Of a DNA stretch of 64,000 nt, positions 8,964-17,937 are shown piece after piece. Under the pieces are notes generated by a model that saw nothing but the letters and a program-made list of their open reading frames with translations, had not been told where the DNA came from and did no database searches. How positions within the stretch are numbered: the stretch's first letter is position 1; each line of letters begins with the position of its first letter. This DNA comes from an uncultured Saprospiraceae bacterium. Its GTDB lineage: Bacteria; Bacteroidota; Bacteroidia; Chitinophagales; Saprospiraceae. The position numbers and the translations under genes were made by a program. The stretch covers positions 186,001 to 250,000 of the forward strand of contig CALIAU010000005.1 of assembly GCA_938045585.1 (NCBI GenBank), in the 5' to 3' direction.

Positions 8964-10106
8964 TTATCGAGTTTCTAACATTTCTAAAATCAAATTATGA
9001 TATTGTTCATTAATATCATGTACATCAAATTCTCTTTCAGCTTTTTTACGTGCCTCAAGTCCCATTGTGAGCTTCTCAGACTCATGTAAATTTGCAAACT
9101 TCAACAAGGTCTTAGAAAGCAAGTCTCTATCTTTAGCTCTACATAAATAACCAGTCACTCCATCATCAACTACTTGCTTACACGCATCTAAATCAGAACA
9201 AATTACAGGAGTTTTCATTGCTGCAGCTTCCATTAAACTTTTTGGCATGCCTTCATTATAATACGTTGGAAGGACAACACAACTTGCTTCTTCAAAAAAA
9301 GACATTGGATTTTTCCTATGCTGAAAATATGTAATCTTATTTTCTTTTATGAAAGAATTTAGCACGTCTCTACTAATTGCATCATCGTCATTGTCAATAA
9401 TTTGTCCTGCAACCTGAATATCAATTTTTGGGTTCATTTCTTTGGCCTTCAAACCTGCCTCTATAAAATCTAGTATTCCTTTTGATATCATTAGACGCCC
9501 AATAAATAAGAACTTAATTCTTTCATTATTTTTTTCACGCACAGTACTAAATCGTTTCAAGTCAACCCCTTCCCCATAGATAATAGTGGCCTTAGATTTT
9601 TCTATATATTTATTTTCAATGCAATACTTATAATCCGCTGGATTATTGAGGACAATTTTATCTGATTTTTTATAAGACACTTTGCTAAGCGCTCCAATAA
9701 GTTTTCTTCTCAAAGGGTTCTTTCCACTAAACACACGCCCCCTCCCTGTCACTACGTTTATAACTTTTGTTTTTCTATTCCTAAATATGAGGTTAGAATA
9801 CAGATTTGGTTTTATAGTAAAACTTATTAAAACATCTGGGTTATGAATTCTCAGCTGTGAGGCAAGTTCTCTATATGTCTTGTATTCTTGAAAAACATTA
9901 ACACCGGTACGGCTGATATTATAATCAATATACTTATCAGCAATTTTTTCTATATCCGTCCCAAAGCCATTGTCGTGTGCAAACACAATAACATTATAGT
10001 TTTTTTCTTTTAGATATTTAACAAAATTCATTTTGAAAATGAATATGTTACTGGCCATATTTGAAACTACTGCTATTGTTTTTTTAGCTCTTTCTCTTCC
10101 AGCCAT
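8964..10106 (-). CDS. GT4 glycosyltransferase
   Basis: A 380-residue GT-B glycosyltransferase. IAVVSNMASNIFIFKMNF opens the acceptor domain; the donor domain has IKFLFIGRLMISKGILDF and VLPTYYNEGMPKSLMEAAAM followed by SDLDACKQVV, the CapM/PglA-like subgroup also seen at 455 and 42231. ATG at 10106 is preferred over TTG at 10109; the start overlaps the end of the upstream polymerase gene by 23 bases. It should add one sugar to the lipid-linked repeat at the cytoplasmic face. Donor is unknown. Confidence 0.88.
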   Translation of the reverse strand: MAGRERAKKTIAVVSNMASNIFIFKMNFVKYLKEKNYNVIVFAHDNGFGTDIEKIADKYIDYNISRTGVNVFQEYKTYRELASQLRIHNPDVLISFTIKPNLYSNLIFRNRKTKVINVVTGRGRVFSGKNPLRRKLIGALSKVSYKKSDKIVLNNPADYKYCIENKYIEKSKATIIYGEGVDLKRFSTVREKNNERIKFLFIGRLMISKGILDFIEAGLKAKEMNPKIDIQVAGQIIDNDDDAISRDVLNSFIKENKITYFQHRKNPMSFFEEASCVVLPTYYNEGMPKSLMEAAAMKTPVICSDLDACKQVVDDGVTGYLCRAKDRDLLSKTLLKFANLHESEKLTMGLEARKKAEREFDVHDINEQYHNLILEMLETR

Positions 10107-11112
10107 CAAAATATTTTTTTAGATAAAAACTGTTCATCAAAGAGAACACCAATAAACCTTCTGCCCGCTCAAAAATGCTTTCTGTTAACATTGCCATAAG
10201 TATAAAAAATAATAATCCAAGATGAATTGGATTGTGCAGGGCTATCTTAAGAGAGAAAAGTATTACAATCGAAAATAGAATAAAACCTACAAGACCACCA
10301 TTAAGCAATTCTTGTAAGTACTGATTATGCGCATTTAGGTGCTTTTCCTTCAATTCATTGTAACCTAAGGACAAATAACTTCTGTTTAATTCTGATTGCA
10401 AATTGCTATATCCGTAGCCAATTATGGGTTTTTCTTTTATAGTATATATTGCACTTGAATAAATTTTCCATCTTGAGTCTTTCTTAGCACTATCATCATG
10501 CACAAAGAGTTTTCTCGGTAGATTTTTAATTCGAACTCTGTTCAATCGTATCGAACTTATTAAAGCGATTCCTAAAAAAAGAAATGCAGTTATCATACTC
10601 AAGACTTTAATCAGAGAAAATTTCTTTCTAATTACCATATAACCTGAGCAAATCAATATTATATATAAACTAAAGATTGCATTCCTTGATGTCAATAGAA
10701 ACAAAAAGAAAAACAAGAATGCTACATGAGTCCAAATGCGTACATTTTTTACATTTGACTTCAATCTATTAAATAAGATCCAAATTGATAGATTCACCCA
10801 TAGGGCAATATAATGCGGATGGCTGTTGACCACTTTTGCAAGACTAGTAAAAGTTTTAAATCTGCCTCCTTGTAAAAAGCTTATACAGGCAGATAAAAAA
10901 CAAACAAGACAAATTGCAGTAATGACTATTATAAAAATATTTTCTAGAGGTCTCAACTTGATTTCAAAAGGCATGAGCAATACAAATGGTGCTATTAGCC
11001 AGCTAAGTTTTAGCCATGGAATTGGTGATATAAAAAAACTTTGCGGATGCATATAATACCAACATGTTAACAGGACGAAAGAGATAACTACTCCTTCTCT
11101 AGCTCTTTCCAC
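10084..11112 (-). CDS. O-antigen ligase/polymerase-family membrane protein (third Wzy-like)
   Basis: About 342 residues, mostly hydrophobic. The Wzy_C hallmark is KPIIGYGYSNLQSEL followed by HLNAHNQYLQELLNGGLVG, with the conserved H-N-x-Y-L-Q. It differs from the polymerases at 4495 and 17930, which form a pair with VHSTP instead. The reading frame stays open to a GTG at 11175, but that start would overlap the upstream beta-helix gene by 77 bases and add a very basic stretch. I prefer the GTG at 11112, with a 14-base overlap; no ATG precedes the first membrane helix. It could polymerise repeats of a second glycan or ligate the glycan to a carrier. Confidence 0.8.
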   Translation of the reverse strand: MERAREGVVISFVLLTCWYYMHPQSFFISPIPWLKLSWLIAPFVLLMPFEIKLRPLENIFIIVITAICLVCFLSACISFLQGGRFKTFTSLAKVVNSHPHYIALWVNLSIWILFNRLKSNVKNVRIWTHVAFLFFFLFLLTSRNAIFSLYIILICSGYMVIRKKFSLIKVLSMITAFLFLGIALISSIRLNRVRIKNLPRKLFVHDDSAKKDSRWKIYSSAIYTIKEKPIIGYGYSNLQSELNRSYLSLGYNELKEKHLNAHNQYLQELLNGGLVGFILFSIVILFSLKIALHNPIHLGLLFFILMAMLTESIFERAEGLLVFSLMNSFYLKKYFDGWKRKS

Positions 11113-12571
11113 TTCTTTGCACTTTTGTTCTTGTATTCGTTTTACCTTTTGAGAAAGTCTCAATTTTCTCTTCACCAGAAATATTTTTGAGCTCTATTTT
11201 ATTTCCGTCACCTTCCTTATACTTTATTAAATAGCTCCCTTTCTTTCTTTTAGAATTTGGATTAGAAACATTATCTAAAGTCACATTGTACTTTCCTTCC
11301 GAAGAAACTTTGTCTGAGTTTAAATAAATAGAGGTATTTGCTTCTAAGCTTGTATTTACTATATCCATATTGCCTCCGTCACTTAAATATATTCCATAAT
11401 CGCTTTCACCTATGAATTTGCAATTATTAACTTGTAGATGATTTCTATCAGACTTTCTATCATTTCCACAATACAAAGCTTTTGGTAAATTGTTGCTTAA
11501 AAATGTACACGCATTAAACACAAGTTTTTGATCCTTTCCTCTGTACGTTTTATCGCCCCATCTAATTCTAATACCCTCTTTATATTTTGAGTACTTGTCT
11601 GAAGTAAAATTAAATTTACAGTTATTAAATACTACGTTCTTAGGATATAGAATTCTAAATATGCCGTCTTTGTTTTTTGAGAAGTTTGAATTCTCAATCA
11701 AGATACTCCCGTTACGAGCTGCTATATAAGTGGGTGGACCAGCACTATTTATATTATAACCATAAAATTTTCCATGTCGCATTGCAATATCAAAATCACC
11801 ATCTACCCAGATATTTCGCATTTCAATATCAACTTCGAAGTTTTTATTAAAGCCAGGATAGTCTACTTCTACGTCTACACCTGTTACATATGCATCTCCA
11901 TATGCTTTTAAACTATCCACATAAACTTTGGTATTTCCTCCTGTTACTGTAACAGCACCCCTAAATACATTCTCTGCTTCACAGTTATAGACTTCAAGAT
12001 CTACATTTCTAAAAACTCCAATGGCATCTCCTGCTCCTTCTTTAAATCTACAATTTCTTACAATCGCCTTTAGTTGCTTTTTTGAATTTTCAGGTGCAGA
12101 TAAAAACACCATTGCTTGATGTTCGAGTTCATAATTATCAAATTCTCCTTGATTCTTATAGTTCCCATCAAAGAGGAAATTCTGAATAATCAAAGGTTTT
12201 GTAACAGTTTGAATTTTTGCTTCAAACTTCTTTGTTGTAAACATTCTACTGAATGTCTCTGAATAAGGTTTCTTTTTAATTATAGCATCTTCTCCATTGA
12301 CAAATGCACCTGGTGGAAGATGTAGTTGATCAATTATATATTCGCCTTTTTCAAATTGAAAGCTATCAATTCCAGTTGAAACAGCAAGATTAACTAATCT
12401 TTGTAAATGCTCTGTATGATGACCATCCTTCAATTTTAATTTTGCTACGGATACACTTAATACGCCTGAGCTATGGTAGCTGTTTTTCTTTGACCTACAT
12501 GAAAAAACAAGAAGGCTGGCGATTAATAGAACCCAAGCTAATTTACTATTTTCTAAAATTGCTATTTTCAT
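11099..12571 (-). CDS. Lipoprotein with right-handed parallel beta-helix (polysaccharide-active fold)
   Basis: A 490-residue exported protein. A hydrophobic signal ends in a lipobox-like VFSCRSK near residue 25, predicting a lipidated Cys. The rest is rich in short beta-strand repeats with N-x-x-F and N-C-x-F turns (IIQNFLFDGNYKN, VRNCRFKEGAGDAIG, FNNCKFNF, VNNCKFIGESDYGIY), the pattern of pectate-lyase-type right-handed beta helices. It overlaps the ATP-grasp gene by ATGA. Likely roles are lyase, epimerase or glycan-binding activity on the exported polymer, as with other beta-helix proteins coded in secretion loci. I cannot identify catalytic residues. A related but clearly different protein is coded at 21471. 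Confidence 0.8.
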   Translation of the reverse strand: MKIAILENSKLAWVLLIASLLVFSCRSKKNSYHSSGVLSVSVAKLKLKDGHHTEHLQRLVNLAVSTGIDSFQFEKGEYIIDQLHLPPGAFVNGEDAIIKKKPYSETFSRMFTTKKFEAKIQTVTKPLIIQNFLFDGNYKNQGEFDNYELEHQAMVFLSAPENSKKQLKAIVRNCRFKEGAGDAIGVFRNVDLEVYNCEAENVFRGAVTVTGGNTKVYVDSLKAYGDAYVTGVDVEVDYPGFNKNFEVDIEMRNIWVDGDFDIAMRHGKFYGYNINSAGPPTYIAARNGSILIENSNFSKNKDGIFRILYPKNVVFNNCKFNFTSDKYSKYKEGIRIRWGDKTYRGKDQKLVFNACTFLSNNLPKALYCGNDRKSDRNHLQVNNCKFIGESDYGIYLSDGGNMDIVNTSLEANTSIYLNSDKVSSEGKYNVTLDNVSNPNSKRKKGSYLIKYKEGDGNKIELKNISGEEKIETFSKGKTNTRTKVQRSGKS

Positions 12572-13725
12572 TTCTTTCTTCTAAACTCATATTGGTAAGC
12601 ATAATATGCGTGCACAAATAAAGGGATTGGATCCCAAACACTCCAAAATGCTAAGCGCTTCGCTGTAAACAAACTTTTAATATACTGCAATACTGAAGTA
12701 TTCTTATTCACTAAAACGTTATGCTTTAAGTCCATAGTTGGGAAAAACCAATTTCCTTTATACTTATCTTGTTTGATAAGCTTGTCACTTATATTATTTG
12801 TAGCGTGCTGTGCTGCTATATAGGATAAATTTACACCACCATACTCCATTAAAGAAATCCAACTCCAGGGTCGTGGATTAATTTCCATCAAATAAAAATC
12901 ATCTTCAAATTTTTTAAACTCCAATTGGCAAATACCCGTTATACCAGATTCCTTTACTAATCTATTTGCATATAGTTCTAGTTTATCTTCCCAAAGCAAC
13001 TCTCCTAAAGAACACTCTCCAAGATTGGGTGGAAACTGCCTTAATTTTCTCCCACACGCTATAGCTTTTAGTTCACCTTTATGAGCATATATTCCTGCAG
13101 TATATAAACTATCATCTCCTCCAGGAATATATTGCTGAACAACATACGCGCTATCTACTGCATTCATTTTTGCAATAGCATCTTTTAATTCTTGCTGGTT
13201 TTCAGGTTTCGCGATTCTAAATGCCTGTTTTACAATATCTACCTTTGAGGTTTTCTTAAATGCGGGCTTTACTATTATTGGAAAGCGTCTTTCCTTATCT
13301 AGATCAATAGGACTATATTCTGATTTTGGATAGGGTACATTTGCTTTTTCACAAATTTTATACATTCCTGTTTTATCCAAACAGGGTTTCAAAATAGATG
13401 GGTCTGTTTCAAATGTAGCTATGAAATAATCCTTCAGCGTTTCCCAGTGTTTAACGAAAAGTAAGAGATAATCATCACTTGGTGTGAATAATAACATCTT
13501 TTCATTCGCGCTACAATTCTCTTTGACAACACGTTTAAATTCACTTATAGTTAGCTCTTCACCAACATCTATCATTTCTTTTATAAGATAATGCTTCTTT
13601 GTATACCTACTGTAAAACCCTTCTGCTTTATAGGTGTCACATGCGTAGACCTTAACTCCTTTTTTACCTAATGATCTAATTATCCCTAAGCCTGTTCTTC
13701 GTGTATGAACTACTAATGCTTTCAT
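12568..13725 (-). CDS. ATP-grasp carboxylate-amine ligase-like protein
   Basis: A 385-residue ATP-grasp protein. The N-terminal pre-ATP-grasp domain starts KALVVHTRRTGLGIIRSLG; the lid and ATP-binding strand are FPIIVKPAF near residue 177 and AYVVQQYIPGGDDSLY near residue 215; the metal-binding end is GICQLEFKK and DFYLMEINPRPWSW (E-x-N). Such enzymes activate a carboxylate as acyl phosphate and join it to an amine or thiol. It is coupled by ATGA overlaps to the phosphatase upstream and the beta-helix lipoprotein downstream, next to the ComA-like gene. A reasonable inference is that it links a small carboxylic acid such as 3-sulfolactate to an amino sugar; other substrates, such as amino acids, are equally compatible with the fold. 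Confidence 0.85.
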   Translation of the reverse strand: MKALVVHTRRTGLGIIRSLGKKGVKVYACDTYKAEGFYSRYTKKHYLIKEMIDVGEELTISEFKRVVKENCSANEKMLLFTPSDDYLLLFVKHWETLKDYFIATFETDPSILKPCLDKTGMYKICEKANVPYPKSEYSPIDLDKERRFPIIVKPAFKKTSKVDIVKQAFRIAKPENQQELKDAIAKMNAVDSAYVVQQYIPGGDDSLYTAGIYAHKGELKAIACGRKLRQFPPNLGECSLGELLWEDKLELYANRLVKESGITGICQLEFKKFEDDFYLMEINPRPWSWISLMEYGGVNLSYIAAQHATNNISDKLIKQDKYKGNWFFPTMDLKHNVLVNKNTSVLQYIKSLFTAKRLAFWSVWDPIPLFVHAYYAYQYEFRRKK

Positions 13726-14255
13726 TTCTTAATATTTATGCACAGTAATTCATTATTTTTTATCTGCAATTTATTCATCAGATTTACATTTTCATAAACA
13801 TACCTTGCTTTGAGATAGCGCATCACTGCTCCATGGCTAAAACAAAGTACATCTTCTAAATCGATATTTTCATTTATATAATTATCTATTCTGCTAAAGA
13901 AAGCTAATAGTGATTCTCCTAAGACAAGTTTTTTTGGGTTCTCCATCCACAATTTTAAAATCTCACCCTTCATATTCGCTTTGGGACCTCCTTCAAATGT
14001 TCCAAAATTTAGTTCATTTACATCTGCTGCAGTTTCAAAATCTTGATAGCCATAAAGTTTTGCAGTTTCTTGTGTTCTAATCAATTCTGAGCAATAAATT
14101 CTATCTAACTTAATATTTTCTAAAATTGCCTTATTCTTTTCAATTTGCTGAAGAATTTCGTCCGTTGGCCGGGAGATAGGAATATCTAAACTTCCTTGTA
14201 GGATTTTCCTTTGATTTAATTCCGTTGGTAAATGTCTTACTAGATGCAGTCTCAT
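13722..14255 (-). CDS. Histidine phosphatase (phosphoglycerate mutase-like)
   Basis: A 177-residue branch-1 histidine phosphatase. The catalytic RH is Arg7-His8 in LHLVRHLPTELN (the usual Gly after His is replaced by Leu), the second phosphate-binding Arg is in ELIRTQETA, the acid is Glu81 in NELNFGTFEG and the second His is His141 in CFSHGAVMR, so the active site is complete. It overlaps both neighbours by ATGA: ComA-like synthase upstream, ATP-grasp downstream. In archaeal coenzyme M and Bacillus sulfolactate synthesis the ComA product is dephosphorylated by ComB, an unrelated enzyme not found here. The tight coupling suggests this phosphatase takes that role and releases sulfolactate from phosphosulfolactate. 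A generic phosphatase role remains possible. Confidence 0.88.
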   Translation of the reverse strand: MRLHLVRHLPTELNQRKILQGSLDIPISRPTDEILQQIEKNKAILENIKLDRIYCSELIRTQETAKLYGYQDFETAADVNELNFGTFEGGPKANMKGEILKLWMENPKKLVLGESLLAFFSRIDNYINENIDLEDVLCFSHGAVMRYLKARYVYENVNLMNKLQIKNNELLCINIKK

Positions 14256-15001
14256 TCTTCTATATAAAATGTTTCACTTCTAAGCCCCACTCTTTGTGCT
14301 TCCAATAAAAGTAAATCATGCGGATTAACATTACCCAAATTTACGTTTGAGCCTAGTTGGTTTATAAAATACATTTGTGATTTAGGAGATGGTGCTTCAA
14401 AAATTATTTTCTCTGCTGGTACATTCGAAATTATATCTGCTACTAAACCAGTCCTAATTTCTCCACTTGGGCGGTATACACCAGCAGTACCAGAATTCCT
14501 ACCTTCAGTGATAACATATTTGCAGCCAGCCTCTAATAAAGTGTTTAACTCTTTAATCCATACACTAGGAGGCATGATAGCTTCGCCATCTTTGGAACCA
14601 ATTTCAGAAAGAACATCAAAATCTTCATTAAATTCTTGCACCAGGGCAACACGCTCTTCTAAAGAAATATCAACTGTGCCCATCGACACTTCAAGCATCT
14701 TTATATCATTCTCTTTCAAATATTTTTTATACTCAGGCAATTTGTTTTGGTAATAAAATTTTTCAAACAAAGTACCCCCAAAGTACACATCAATAGAATA
14801 GCTTTTATACAATGCTATTTTTTCTTTTAAGCGAGGAGTAACATAGGCTGAGCCCACTCCCAGTTTTGCTACATCAATATAATCAGAATAATCTTGCAGT
14901 ATATTTTTCAGCTCTCCAATGTTTTGTCTCACATCGTGCACTGCTGTTATGCCAGACAATCTTGGCTTTACAGTTCTTTTAGGAAGCTTTAAATAGCTCA
15001 T
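14252..15001 (-). CDS. comA: Phosphosulfolactate synthase (ComA family)
   Basis: A 249-residue TIM-barrel protein that matches ComA, the Mg-dependent enzyme adding sulfite to phosphoenolpyruvate to give (2R)-phospho-3-sulfolactate. Family landmarks in order: DYIDVAKLGVGSAYV (40-54), the YFGGTLFE strand (73-80), the MGTVDISLEER segment (107-117), VLSEIGSKDG, YVITEGRNSG (162-171), IIFEAPSPKSQ, LGSNVNLGNV (216-225) and the C-terminal GLRSETF. Length equals that of characterised members. Known pathways are coenzyme M (methanogens) and spore sulfolactate (Bacillus); finding it inside a sulfated-polysaccharide operon is unexpected. It is followed by a phosphatase and an ATP-grasp ligase in an overlapping series and preceded by Wzx and a CapK-like ligase. 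The inferred role is to make a sulfolactate substituent of the glycan. Sulfite must come from genes outside the window. Confidence 0.92.
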   Translation of the reverse strand: MSYLKLPKRTVKPRLSGITAVHDVRQNIGELKNILQDYSDYIDVAKLGVGSAYVTPRLKEKIALYKSYSIDVYFGGTLFEKFYYQNKLPEYKKYLKENDIKMLEVSMGTVDISLEERVALVQEFNEDFDVLSEIGSKDGEAIMPPSVWIKELNTLLEAGCKYVITEGRNSGTAGVYRPSGEIRTGLVADIISNVPAEKIIFEAPSPKSQMYFINQLGSNVNLGNVNPHDLLLLEAQRVGLRSETFYIEE

Positions 15002-15028
15002 AGGTTTTATTTTTTTGTTTTGGCCTTA

Positions 15029-16534
15029 TCAAATCTTACTAAGTAAAATTTCTTTTGCCTTTAGATATAAACTATGTGATGAAAATGGATTAGCATCCAA
15101 AATTTTAAATACAAAATGAATATTGTTCTTTCCAAAAAAACTTGGCATATAGTTTAAAATAGCAAGCATAATAAGAAAGTCAATAAAAAGCACAATCAGT
15201 ATAGTAATCATTCTTCCAGTTTCTGGGGGAATCGTATTACCCAAAAAGAAATTGATTAGCAAATACATCAAACCAATTCTAAATGCTGGAGAAATCGTTT
15301 TTAATATTTCTCCCCATTTTACATTAATAATTGATTTTGAAAAATGTACACTTAGAAATACATAAATTATATAACACACTGCCAAGGCTACTGACACCAT
15401 TTTAACGTTGGAAGAAAAGAAAACTGTGGCTAAAATGATACTTACTAAAAACACAAATTTTATTCGACTTGCTAGAAAAAGTCTGTTGTATAATTTGAAT
15501 AGTACATCGGACATTTTGGCAAATAAAAGAAAAGGTAGCACCATACCAAAAATGATAAATACAGGGTGTGCGTCTAACCATTTTACTCCTAAAAGAAAAA
15601 TTATCAAATTTTTAGAAAAAATAGATAGAAAGGAAGCCATGAAAAAGATAATCATACTTAGAAGACCAAGGATGTCAAGATACATGCCTTTCACCTTTTT
15701 TTGGTTTTCATTTATTTTTGCCAAGTAAGAATAAAACACATTGTCAAACGCGTTTCCAAAAAACCTAACGGGTAACCTTGGCACTTGTTGTCCTTTTTCA
15801 AAAATCGCTAGGCCCACAGGACCTAGAAACTTCCCTAGCAACAACTTATCGATAAATTGTGCCGAGTTATTAAATATCTCTGTTATCGTATACGAACTAC
15901 TGAAATAATACAATTGATCAAACTCTTGCTTTCTTAAATAAGGAACAAGTGAGAATGGCCTACTTATAAAGTAGAAAACAAAAGCAAAGAAATGATAACA
16001 TACAAGACCAATAACAAATGCCCACACCTCAAAACCATTATAAGCAAGGTATGTCCCTATTACAATGTTACCAAGAAAGTAGGCACCACACTGAGAATAA
16101 AATATTCTCTTGAAACTTAAGTCTCTGACCAATAAGCCTCGTGCAATTGAACCTGTTGCTGCAAAAATCAATGCTAGGCTTGCTGCTAATAAATACTCTC
16201 CAATTTTCTCTTGGCCGTATATGGAAATAACAATATTCTTTGTCAAGAAAATTATTAAAATAGATATTATAGAAAGTATTAGTGTTGCATAAAAGGTAAA
16301 ACTAATTATCTCACGCGAATTTTCTTTACGCCTCACTAAAGCCTGACCCATCCCAGCCTGGGAAGCCATAATAAAGAAAAATATAATTGCATTTACTATA
16401 ACGAAAATGCCATGCCCTTCTTTTTCAACTAATCGAGCCATAATCATTAAAAACACAACGTTTAGAATAGCAAAGAGAGAAATATTTAATCCCTGCCAGT
16501 AAAAACTCTTTATTGCAAGTTTTCTTAGATTCAC
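15029..16534 (-). CDS. wzx: Wzx-like lipid-linked repeat flippase (MOP superfamily)
   Basis: A 501-residue integral membrane protein with about 12-14 hydrophobic segments and no large loop, in the polysaccharide-transporter (MATE/MOP) family. Family-typical regions are SFYWQGLNISLFAILNVV at the N-terminus, QAGMGQALVRRKE near residue 65, and the basic-hydrophobic alternation through the second half. It should move undecaprenyl-diphosphate-linked repeats to the periplasm. The start is GTG at 16534, overlapping the stop of the CapK-like gene (GTGA). The window has another flippase at 32623, so two repeat units or two glycans may be exported. Confidence 0.9.
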   Translation of the reverse strand: MNLRKLAIKSFYWQGLNISLFAILNVVFLMIMARLVEKEGHGIFVIVNAIIFFFIMASQAGMGQALVRRKENSREIISFTFYATLILSIISILIIFLTKNIVISIYGQEKIGEYLLAASLALIFAATGSIARGLLVRDLSFKRIFYSQCGAYFLGNIVIGTYLAYNGFEVWAFVIGLVCYHFFAFVFYFISRPFSLVPYLRKQEFDQLYYFSSSYTITEIFNNSAQFIDKLLLGKFLGPVGLAIFEKGQQVPRLPVRFFGNAFDNVFYSYLAKINENQKKVKGMYLDILGLLSMIIFFMASFLSIFSKNLIIFLLGVKWLDAHPVFIIFGMVLPFLLFAKMSDVLFKLYNRLFLASRIKFVFLVSIILATVFFSSNVKMVSVALAVCYIIYVFLSVHFSKSIINVKWGEILKTISPAFRIGLMYLLINFFLGNTIPPETGRMITILIVLFIDFLIMLAILNYMPSFFGKNNIHFVFKILDANPFSSHSLYLKAKEILLSKI

Positions 16535-17937
16535 TCTATTTCTTCTAAATTAAATTTCCTTAACACGGAACGAAATTTACCATTTTTCCCAAGCGGAATT
16601 TTATCTACTATCTTCACTTCAATTTCTACTTCTGAACCTAGCCTATCCCTAAAGTTGGAGATCAACTTATTCTCTAAAGTTTTGTTATACCCTTCATCTA
16701 CTTCTTGCACTATTTCAATTCTGCTTGGACTATGTTGTATTATTTGAGACCTCTTGATATTAGACAGTCCTTTGTAGGCTGGGTCCATTCTTCCAACAAA
16801 TCCTTTCTCATGTGTAAACAATATATCGTCTTCTCTTCCAATGATTTCATCTACAATTGGCATATGAGAACCGCAGGGACAATCTATATACGCTTCTTTA
16901 GCTAACTTTATCATATCCCCTGTTTTATATCTAATCAAGGGAGTCTTAAGGTTCCTAAAACTAGTATTGATAAGTTGAGCAGATTCTCCTGGCAGAGCAT
17001 CTTCACCTTCACTGTTTTGAAATTCAAAAATGCCCGAATCCAAATTTAGATGGAGATTTTCATATGCACACTCTGTGATAAAAGAACCTCCCTCTGAAGA
17101 AGCATATTGATTAAACACTCTACTTTTAAATGCGGCTTCAATATCTTTTTTGTGATGACTATAGAGAGTTTCTGCCGTAGTCGCAATCGCTATTGGAGTA
17201 AAGCTAAGCTGAATATTATTCTTAAGAATATAATTTGCTAGTACGTATAAAGCAGATGGGTAGCCATCTAAAAGTTGTGGCTTAAATTTATCTATTTTGT
17301 CTATAATCGCTTTTAGGTTGGTTTCTGTCAAGTGGTAGGTAGAAATTAATAATTGCTTATTGACTTTATTATACACCCAAAACGGCGGTTTTTTCTGTTG
17401 TGGAGCGATGATTATCTTTCCGCTGAAACGAACTGAAGAATATTCCTCAGGCAAGCCGATCCAAGTATGAAATCTTTTCCATAATGCAAACGAATAACGC
17501 ATCGCTTCCTTATCATAATTTATCTCTGTAGGACTTCCAGTAGAACCACTAGTGAAGTTTAATGCATCAGCATCTCTTGCTATATTATCTACTTCAGAAT
17601 TTCTTAAGCTTTCTTTATCCAGTAAGGGTAATTTTTTTAAAAAGATCAATAGAGCCTCATACGAGTTAATGCTATCGAGTTCTTTTTTATAGACTTGTAA
17701 TTCTTTATAATGTTCTGTATTGTCTACGGATTCTATAAAAAGGGATTTAAATTTATCTACTTGTAGATTTCTAAGTGCGTCTAGATCCTTAAATGTATTA
17801 GAATTCAGCTCTTTTACAAACTGCTTATATTTGCCTTGTAATCGTATTTTAGAGTTTTTCTTTGCCTTTATTCCTACAAGTAAATTCTTAATAGGCTGAG
17901 GCATTCTAAAATATATACTCTCAATTAGACTATTCAT
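16531..17937 (-). CDS. CapK/PaaK-like adenylate-forming ligase
   Basis: A 468-residue member of the phenylacetate-CoA-ligase/CapK family. The ATP-binding loop is LNFTSGSTGSPTEI near residue 127-140; the later core includes YASSEGGSF, LIRYKTGDM, the Cys-rich CPCGSH turn and GREDD, and the C-terminal catalytic Lys is in PLGKNGKFRSV. Such proteins activate a carboxylic acid as acyl-AMP and, in capsule loci, are linked to acyl or amide modification of sugars. The gene overlaps Wzy (8 bases) and Wzx (GTGA) and lies just upstream of the ComA-like cassette, making 3-sulfolactate a candidate substrate by context only. The natural acceptor (CoA, carrier or sugar amine) is unknown. Confidence 0.88.
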   Translation of the reverse strand: MNSLIESIYFRMPQPIKNLLVGIKAKKNSKIRLQGKYKQFVKELNSNTFKDLDALRNLQVDKFKSLFIESVDNTEHYKELQVYKKELDSINSYEALLIFLKKLPLLDKESLRNSEVDNIARDADALNFTSGSTGSPTEINYDKEAMRYSFALWKRFHTWIGLPEEYSSVRFSGKIIIAPQQKKPPFWVYNKVNKQLLISTYHLTETNLKAIIDKIDKFKPQLLDGYPSALYVLANYILKNNIQLSFTPIAIATTAETLYSHHKKDIEAAFKSRVFNQYASSEGGSFITECAYENLHLNLDSGIFEFQNSEGEDALPGESAQLINTSFRNLKTPLIRYKTGDMIKLAKEAYIDCPCGSHMPIVDEIIGREDDILFTHEKGFVGRMDPAYKGLSNIKRSQIIQHSPSRIEIVQEVDEGYNKTLENKLISNFRDRLGSEVEIEVKIVDKIPLGKNGKFRSVLRKFNLEEIE

